This document shows positions 42,001 through 51,000 of a stretch of DNA of 64,000 nt, in pieces. Each line of letters opens with the position of its first letter. Position 1 is the first letter of the stretch. A program made the position numbers and the translations under genes. The DNA is taken from NCBI GenBank assembly GCA_033980235.1, contig CM067066.1:40878477-40942476 (forward strand). The letters are read 5' to 3'. The DNA comes from Diadema setosum. Taxonomy: Eukaryota > Echinodermata > Echinoidea > Diadematoida > Diadematidae. The notes under the pieces were generated by a model. It was not told the origin of the DNA, searched no databases, and saw nothing but the letters and a program-made list of their open reading frames with translations.

Positions 42001-45000
42001 CTGCTGATCTGTAAATTAACAAACATGTTTGTTAATTTACAGATCAGCAGTTGTGATCTTAACAAATGTAATTTGTAGAGGGAGACAGAGTGAATAAACT
42101 TGCACCTGAACCTTCACCCCTCTGAATAATATCTTTCTTTCATTTATTTATACATTCTTATCATTTGTGGTTGTTCATCCTTAATTAATATTTTGCATTC
42201 AGTAGAAATAGACCTTTGATAATTGAGATTCTGTGTACAGCATACTCCCGTTATAACGAACGTGGTTAAAACAAAATTCTTGTTTAATACAACATGGCAA
42301 AAATTCAGGTCCCAAGATCATCATCTATATATAATTTACTTTATTATTTGGTTATAATGCAGTTTTGATGTGACAAAGGAAAAACGTTAATGTATCAATC
42401 TTATCTGCAAAATGACCACCCCCCCATGATTATTAGGTAAGGCAGTGGATTATCACATCTGATATCATTTTTTTTTTTACAAGAGGCTCTTCATGACCTA
42501 AACTTGCTTCTCTTTTCTTCTCAGGATCGTACCACAGAGGAGGGTGCTTCCAAGGCTGTCTATTACTTGGAGAGAGCAGCAGGATCCTTCAAATACCTGT
42601 CAGAGAACTTCAGTCATGCTCCCAGTATGGACATGAGTGCACCAGTTCTTGGCATGTTGGGTGGATTAATGCTGGTCAGTCAACCTTTGACCCATTGACT
42701 CCCATTGCACTTTTATTGTTGTTTCTTGTTTGTTATTGTTACAGTGTTGATAATGCTAGCTCCCTTGTCTGCTTCTGATGTTTGACATGCAACAATTTAA
42801 ACTGAAAATGATGGTTAGAAGTATGTAGGCCTATTCTACTGTAAGTAAGACACAGTCGAAAGGAGAACAGAATATTGAACAGTTTGACAGCCATATTTCC
42901 TATCAAATTAAAACATTTTTTAAGCTAGTGTGAGTCAAATACTATCTCACATCATGTCTGTAACAAGACCTGGGGTGATATTGTTAGCTGAGAAACCTTG
43001 GTTATGTTTAGTAATTCAACAGAGGAAGAATGCCATTCTTGACTATTCCATCACACACAATCATTTAATAGAAGACACATATCAGCTGTTCCATTCACAT
43101 TTAGACTTAAGATTCCTCTCAGACCTACAATACATGTTGACAATCTAATCTCTGATGTAACATTTTAAGGCACATGGTCCCGGTGGTTTAGTTGAATACG
43201 TACGCGGCTCAAGTTTCCTATAGAGAACTACGCTATCGACTCCTCTTTAGCGCTTATACTTTGACCCATTTTTCTGAGTCCAAAGAAGTCCGATCCATTG
43301 TAGTCAGTGGTCCGATCACAGTTCGGCTCACGGTTCGGCTGAGGGGGATGACAGCTTTAGCAAACTTCTTTTGTGATGTCATACTAAGAAGCACATACAA
43401 TCTGTAGGCATGCACCCTGGCATTACTACAGACTGGGTGATGCACAGAGAAGACAACGAAGGCAACGTTACCTAGCAACACTTACGCGCTTTACTCTTGA
43501 TGACAGCTCAACTTCGGCAATCTTTGTATCAATGCTAACGGTGATTGGCACTATGATTCAACAGCGCCCTCTGCACTACCAGGACTATGCACCTTTAATA
43601 CTTTTTGTACAATCCATATCTGTGTTTTACTGTCTTGCATACCTAATTCATAGCATATTTGCAAACATTCTGCAAAGCAACCCTTTAGAGTAGAGTTCAA
43701 AATTTCTCTTTATAATCTTGATAAGTGTTTATCTAACCATGTACATGATGTACTATGGCTTTGATCTTTGAAACTCTTAACCCGTTAACGGTTTGATTTT
43801 GCTACAACATGCATTTCCCATAGATGCTTACCCGAGTATACTTGGTACTCATCCTCAACGGGTTAAGAATTAAGGCCATTCTTTCTAAGTTAACTGTGTA
43901 TGCATACAAATTGCTTCAGTGCCTGTTTTATAAACAGCTGCACTGATGATGCCTGCTTTGAACTTAAACAAGGGGTTTAAAAGGGGGTAATACCATTGTC
44001 TCAAATCAGGCTTTTGTATATTTTTAGCTCAATATCTTCTGAACACATGACATAAGCTGCAGAAATTCTGGAACATAATAAGATGACTTTGTATGTCTCT
44101 CTCAAATAAGGAATGCTTTCACATGACTCATGAGGAAATGAAGGGTAATGTTAGAAAATCTTCTCCATTTTAGGACACATTGAATGATATGAAGTGACAG
44201 TTGTGTATTTGCTCTTTGTGCCTCATACTTTTTTTTTCAACCAAAATATGGACACATTAATGTCTAATTTCATGAATGTCTAACATTATCTCAGGGTTTT
44301 GAATATGGGGATAATGCTCTTGAATGCACCCCCCCCCCCCGGATTAATCGTCATGGGGAAAGCAGTGTTAATTGGCCTTGTGAAATGTCGGGTGAATCAC
44401 AAGATTAGTGCTTGTTTAAAAAACAGACAATATCATGGGAATCATTCTACAAATTAGAACAGGAATGTAACACCAATAACCCATACACTCAGTCCTAGTT
44501 TACCACTAAGTGAAAATATTATCTAATCTAGAAACTTGCATTTAGAAAGTTATATTTCCTATTTTATACCTTTATATCAGTTTTAATGATCATATTGTAT
44601 ACATAATGACTTTGGCTATGAAATGGCTTAGTGCATCATAATTTGCATTTGCAGAGGGATAGGTAATTATCTCAAAATGTGAAAGAAGTACAACATGTCA
44701 TAACATTTGTGCGATTAAAAAGAAACTGTGCTTATTTTGTAAGCAAGCTAAATCTTTATGTATCATCAGGATATACTGTATGTAGAACCATTGCATCATT
44801 CTCATTTCACTTGTTTATAATATCAAGTAATTGTAAACGTTATAATATGTGGAGACTTAAATGTAATTTTGTTTTTTCAAATACTTGATCATAATTTCCT
44901 GCGTGAATTGGGAAGTAGACATTTCACTTATGTGACAAAGCGTCACTTAAATTGCCTCCCGGCAGAAAAGAATAATTTGTCAACTATCAATCAACTTAAC

Positions 45001-48000
45001 TATGAGATTAAGTTTAAGATATATTTTTAGTTGGAATCTCACCAGAATTAGGTCACCTTTGCCCCAAACCAGTCAGAATTATACTTTAAGTTAGACATAA
45101 AGCAGTCAATTCAAACAGATGAAAATCAATACACAAATAAATTATTTCAAGCTCAAAAAGAGCTCAAGTCAGACTCCAGTCATTATAGCAGTTGATTAAT
45201 CCAAACTCTAAAAGAAAGTCTTCAAGTCACAAAGTCTCAAAGAACTCACCAATGCATGGCTTGCTCTTTGCTGTGATGTTTCTACAGGCTCAAGCTCAGG
45301 AGTGTATCTTTGAGAAGCTTGTCCTAGACGGGGTGGAGGAGACCGTGCAGATGTGTTGCAGTGTGGCTAAAGAAGCTTCGGTTGTAAGTAGCTTACACTG
45401 ATTATTTCCTCACATTGCTTGTTTCAATGAAAACAATTTTTATCATATTTTGAGTTTGCTTCATTCTTTCATTTCATAACCTGTCTAAGGTTAACACATT
45501 ATGTTGCTGGAAAGACTGACGCAGTACCTGTAGTAACCTTTCCCAAAAGCTCTTTTGGTGTCCATGGAATTTTCTAAAATCAGATATATTTAAATATCAT
45601 TATGTTACATTGTGTTCAAACATCCAAGAGGTCAACAGCACGAAGTGAAGCAGCACTTAAAATTGTGAAGGCATTCTTTAGGCACATCCATTCACCTCGA
45701 TGATTCATTGCTGTCGCAGGTAAGGCCTGGCAATATGTAAGAGAACTTGTTGTATTAAAACATGGTATATGATTGTTAGCAGGCTTGGGTAAACTTTGAC
45801 CATGTGACATTGAGGAAGTAGGATGTTTTTTGCTGTGCCAAATTTGCATTGAATGGACATAGAACTTTTCATCTACTTACCTAGCATATTGTGCCCCAAA
45901 GTCCAATGATCTATAAGGCATGGGGGTTTAGAGAAACCAAGCAATTTTAAAGTCGCACCGAGTACTTGGGATTGAAGCCACTCTGGGCCTGTAGCCTGCA
46001 GAATTTATGCACAGTGAGGTTCTCTCTGATACTGAAAAGCAAGATATTTTCGGAAATGAACTTTTTGTGAATTGTAGCCAACGGCCCTTTTTTCATGAAT
46101 TGTCACTGGCATTCAATGCATAAAGTGCATTTTGAATTTGGGAATCTTGGTTCTCGTGAGGTTCGCAAAATTAAAATGCATGTGAACATTCCTTGTTTTA
46201 CAGTATATCATGTACATCATTAAAGAACAAGTAAGTGTGTTGGCTTGTGTCAGTAGGTTTAACGAAGAAATGAATTGAATATCAAGATTATGGATAGCAA
46301 CAATGTAACTAAATTATTTTATATAAGTTTGATCTAGGACTTTACCAGAAAAAAAATAGATATAACCATTGTCCGATCATCTTACTGAAGGTTAAAAAAC
46401 AACAACAAAGCAGTGGAACTATGCAGGTTTAAATGAATTAAGTATAGAGCCTGATTACAAAGTGTAAAATTTCGTTAAAAGTACCTGGTTGCCAATTTGC
46501 CTCCCCCACCTACCCTGACTGCTTCTCTGACATAAGCAGATAATTCCTTTGTATGTTTGTTTTTTGGTCAGAAAAGTACTCCTCACTTCATGATATCAGC
46601 AGGAGCCAAAACAAGAATACAAACACCTGATATATCTATGCCAGAGCTATGTAAATAACTGCCATGTCACAATATACAATATTTGAGTCTTCCTGGTCAC
46701 ATTTGTGTCATGAGTTATCATTTCTAGACCAGTATAACCTTCAATTCAATTAGTTAGCTATGAATTTTACACTGCTTATAATAATATGTAAAAAAAAAAA
46801 TATTAAGTGATAACAGTGCATGTTTGTTATAGTGAAATATAATGAAACTAATGTTAAAGCTCTTTTACACTCATAAAGCACATATTCACTGAATGTTAAC
46901 ATGGTTAAACTAAAGACAGTAATGCGATTAGACCCTTTATTGCTGGATAACTTACTGATTTGTGGGATGAATGATTTTAACATTGGATAAAAACAAGAGG
47001 AAATTGAGGCAACAAATAAAAGGTATTTGCCAAGAGTTTCTTGGGTCTATAACTCAGGGAGGAATGATAGTCTCTGTGCACAGACTGTAACTGACTTTCT
47101 GTCAGCATTTGTATGTTTAAAGGGAAAGAAGCCATTCATGAAAGTCTTTGTTATTAGTTTCTTGTGTTTCTTTGAAAGGACCATGTGTATAAAGGTGTGC
47201 TTTCATGATGATATCATTGAGAATTATAGTTTTATTGCGATCATCACAATCACAGTGCTTCATAGGGCTTTCAAGTGGTCAAGACTAAGAGGTAGATGCA
47301 CTTTAGCAGAGTGCATGTATGGCTGCAGTTGTGTGGTGGTGTGAAATAATAACGAACAAGGAGAAAGGGAGAATGTTTTGAAGAAGTTATGTCTGGTCTC
47401 CTTCAGCTTTTGAAAAACAGCTGACAACATTAATCAATTTGATTGAATCAGACAACCTGTTTTTCAGACTAATTCAGTCTACGGCATGAATTCATAAGTT
47501 TGTGTAAAATCTTAGGAGAGGCAGAAAAATTATCGCTGCACCCAATCTGTATCAAAAGAACAAAACTCTATGTTCACAAGCATGGAGTTGATAAACTAAT
47601 CACCAATACAGCATTTCATACCAGGATATTTTGTTAGCCTTTTAGGATGGATTGACTCTTTTAGCAATATTTAATTGTTTTGTTCTTTAGAAATTCATTA
47701 ACTGATAGAAACTAGAATCGCCTTCTATTAGATAAGACTATGCTGACAATTAGGTTTACTTTCAATGCTCAGATCTTGCATTTAAGTATTTGTTAGATTG
47801 CTGCTTTATTTGTATTAAAGAAGATTTTCCACTTATAATTCCGTGGATTTTACTAACACTGGTTAAAACGAGATTCAAATGCATTTACTGTCTGGATGTC
47901 AGGCATAGGATTTAGGTGTTGAAGTAGCTTTTAAACCATTTTGCAGAGTTCCCTTAAAGACTGATTGTTTGTAGAAATGTCTTAAAACCATATCATTCAT

Positions 48001-51000
48001 TTGCTTGTGTAGGTGGCTGATATGTACACCAAGGTACACAAACTAATGATGCAGGAGACAGTGAAAGACTACATCCCTTACTCCTGGATCTCTATGGTCC
48101 TTGTCAAGTCTCAACATTTCAAGGCCAGGGCACACCACTATGCGGCTGTAGCAGTGGTAGGGCCCAGCAAGAACCAGCAAGGTGGGTTGAAGATCTTAGC
48201 ACCTAATGGACAGAAAGTATTAGTCAAATAGGAATGAAAAATCATTGAACTTGAACACATGCATCATTGCTGTAAAGACATTACATTACATTTTCCATGA
48301 TTATTGAAGAGAAGAGAGAGAGAGAGAAGCCTTAATATCTTGCATTTTGATATGTTGAAGTGAATGAGTTTTTAGATTGCCACCACAGTTTGAAAGTATT
48401 CAGCTTTGTGATGTAAGCTGTTGTCAAGTGTGTGCAATAGATGAAGTGCATGACATAAAATTGACGATTACTGTCCATGACTTTTGATAATAAGCTTTAT
48501 AAAGATAAATCAGTGTTAAATTAGACTTTAGGTGCCTGTAATTCAGACACGTTCCTCTTAAAATTACATAAACTTGTACCACTGCAGTATGGAAGTGCCA
48601 CAATGAACTTGCCCTCTGAAAACCTATAGTCATTCTTAAATATAAAAGGTGTTTCTCTTACTATTTTTTTCTTCTTCTTTTTGACAAAAAAGTTTCATGT
48701 ATGGTGCATGATCAGCTGTTTTCAGTATATATATTTATACACAGGAAGCTGTTTGTATATGAGGAGTAGTCATAATGTTCATGTGACACAAATTCTCCCA
48801 AGTGACTTGCTCCTCACGTATGAGACTAAAATGCAGGGAAAGATCTCAACCTCCTATCCTATAGAACCAGACAAAGAGTGTTCTCTAGGGAATGGAGGTA
48901 GTGTACATTCCTGTTAGGGTTTGTCACGCACTTGAGGGCTCGAGACTTAACCTCTTCTATGTGAGATTCTGAAGTAGCTATACACTTTTGTACAGCATTG
49001 AATGAATTCCCATAGGCAGTGTGTTAGATTACAAAAGACATTCAGGGGTCATAATAAAGACTATCAGCCCTGACCTTAGTTTTCTTTCCTCCTACCTGTT
49101 TTGCAAACTACAGACAATGACTATGACATGGAGACCCTGCTGAGACTCTTCCCTGCCATGTACAACACCAACGCAGATAAGACAGATGTCAATCCCCCTC
49201 AGACATGGGAGGAACGGAAACGATTAGGTGAGACCATTGAGGGCAGCAGATATCACCCAGCTTCCCCCATGTTACTAGGGTCCTCTCTTTGAAGGAGACC
49301 AGGCATGATGAATGGACAACAAGCCTGTCTTCATTTAACCAGATTATGAGACCAGGGTCCCGTTTCATAAAAAGTTGATATGACAGGAACTCTTGTTGGA
49401 ATGACAATTTTCATGGTAACAACACAAATCCAGTTTCCTGATTGGCTGTTGCTATGGAAAGTTGTCATTCCAGCAAGAGGTGCTATCCTAGCATATTTTA
49501 TAAAATGGAGCCCAGGGGGTGTTTCATAAAGCTGTTCTTAAAGCTGCTACCACTTACGAATGACTGGTGATCAGTTCTGGGCCCAGTTTCATAAAAGATG
49601 TTAGGATGGCAACTCTTGCTGGAATGACAACTTCCAATAGCAACAGCCAATCAGGAAGCTGGATTCTTGTCATTACCATGACAATTGTCATTCCAGCAAG
49701 AGTTGTCATCGTATCAACCTTTTATGAAATGGGGCCCAGATGTGCTATACTTACCAGAATTTCAAAAATTCAGCACAAGAACTGATCACCAGTCATTTTT
49801 AAGTCATTTGTAACTTTAAGAACAGCTTTATCAAACACCCCCAGGCATGCTGAATCGGATGGACAAGCATATCTTCATGTGACCAGATTAGGGGGAGATA
49901 TAATTCACTCTGAATTCTCATTCATTCATTCAATCATTCATTCATTCATTCATTCATTCATTCATTCATTCATTCATTCATTCATCCATCCATCCATCCA
50001 TCCATCCATCCATCCATCCATCCTTCCATCCATCCATCCATCCATCCATCCATCCATCCATCCATTCATTCATTCATTCACTCACTCACTCACTCACTCA
50101 CTCACTCACTCACTCACTCACTCACTCACTCACTCATTCATTCATTCATTCATTCATTCATTCATTCATTCATTCATTCATTCATTCATTCATTCATTCA
50201 TTCATTCATTCATTCATTCATTCATTCATTCATTCATTCATTCATTCATTCATTCATTCATTCATTCATTCATTCATTCATTCATTTTTTTTTTCATTTC
50301 CAAACAAAATACATGGCTATTACAAACTGCAGAATGATGGTATATTCTTGTAACATTAATGTCACATAATTAGTAGAAATACATCTTGATGTGTTACATT
50401 TTCTTATTTAACATAGGATGCAAAATAAACAGTATATCAGATCAAATTGATGTAATCTCTGTCAACTGTACATAAAGTAGAAATGCTTGGAGCCAATGCA
50501 TAGACACAAGATATCATTTGATCTCACATTTTCTCACTTTTGTAGTTGTCAAGTGATGTTTAAAATATTATTTAGAAAAAAAAAAAGTTTTTGAAAATTC
50601 ATGGGTGGGGGGTTGCTAATTGCATTTGTCAATAGTCCCAATGGATCAATGAATAGTAATATATTCCCTAATACTGATGTTGCTATTGCAGGCAAGGCTC
50701 ACATCAGACAGGCCCTGATGCTCCATGAAGAAGCTCTCAGAGTTCATGACCTCTCAAAACAGCTGCGCAAGATTGATACACTGAAGGAGGTCCTCAAGCA
50801 GTTCCATGGCTACTCCATGAGCCGCTACGAAACCCTGGATGAGGAGGATGACTTCTTTGAGCTACCAGATGCTCCTGTCATACAGAGTGAGAAGATATCT
50901 AGATATCTACTCAGCTTTTTATTCTCACAGCTCTTTGAGCATGTGTGGTATTGTGACTGCCCCACATGCTTCCAATGAAGACAAGATTTATGAAATACTT

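Larger units (their letters stand above)
38203..42524 (+). other. Intron 6
   Basis: Donor GTGAGA, acceptor TTCTCAG, 4.3 kb. It holds a C run near 38883, a TA MITE at 40291, a poly-C/poly-A tract at about 40851-40880, a 94-bp palindrome at 41979 and a pogo-like MITE fragment at 42238. The rest shows no gene. Confidence 0.85.
42675..45287 (+). other. Intron 7
   Basis: Donor GTCAGT, acceptor TTCTACAG, 2.6 kb. It holds a Kolobok-like element (43169) and an 82-bp micro-MITE (43781), plus a C run near 44330. No gene was seen elsewhere in it. Confidence 0.85.
49228..50691 (+). other. Intron 10
   Basis: Donor GTGAGA, acceptor ATTGCAG, 1.46 kb. About two thirds is repeats: the inverted-repeat complex (49297-49890) followed immediately by the tetranucleotide array (49918-50285). 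Confidence 0.85.

Noticed and set aside
49879..50337. A 152-codon plus-strand frame of FIHS/HPSI/HSLT repeats
   Set aside because: Direct translation of the tetranucleotide array in intron 10.
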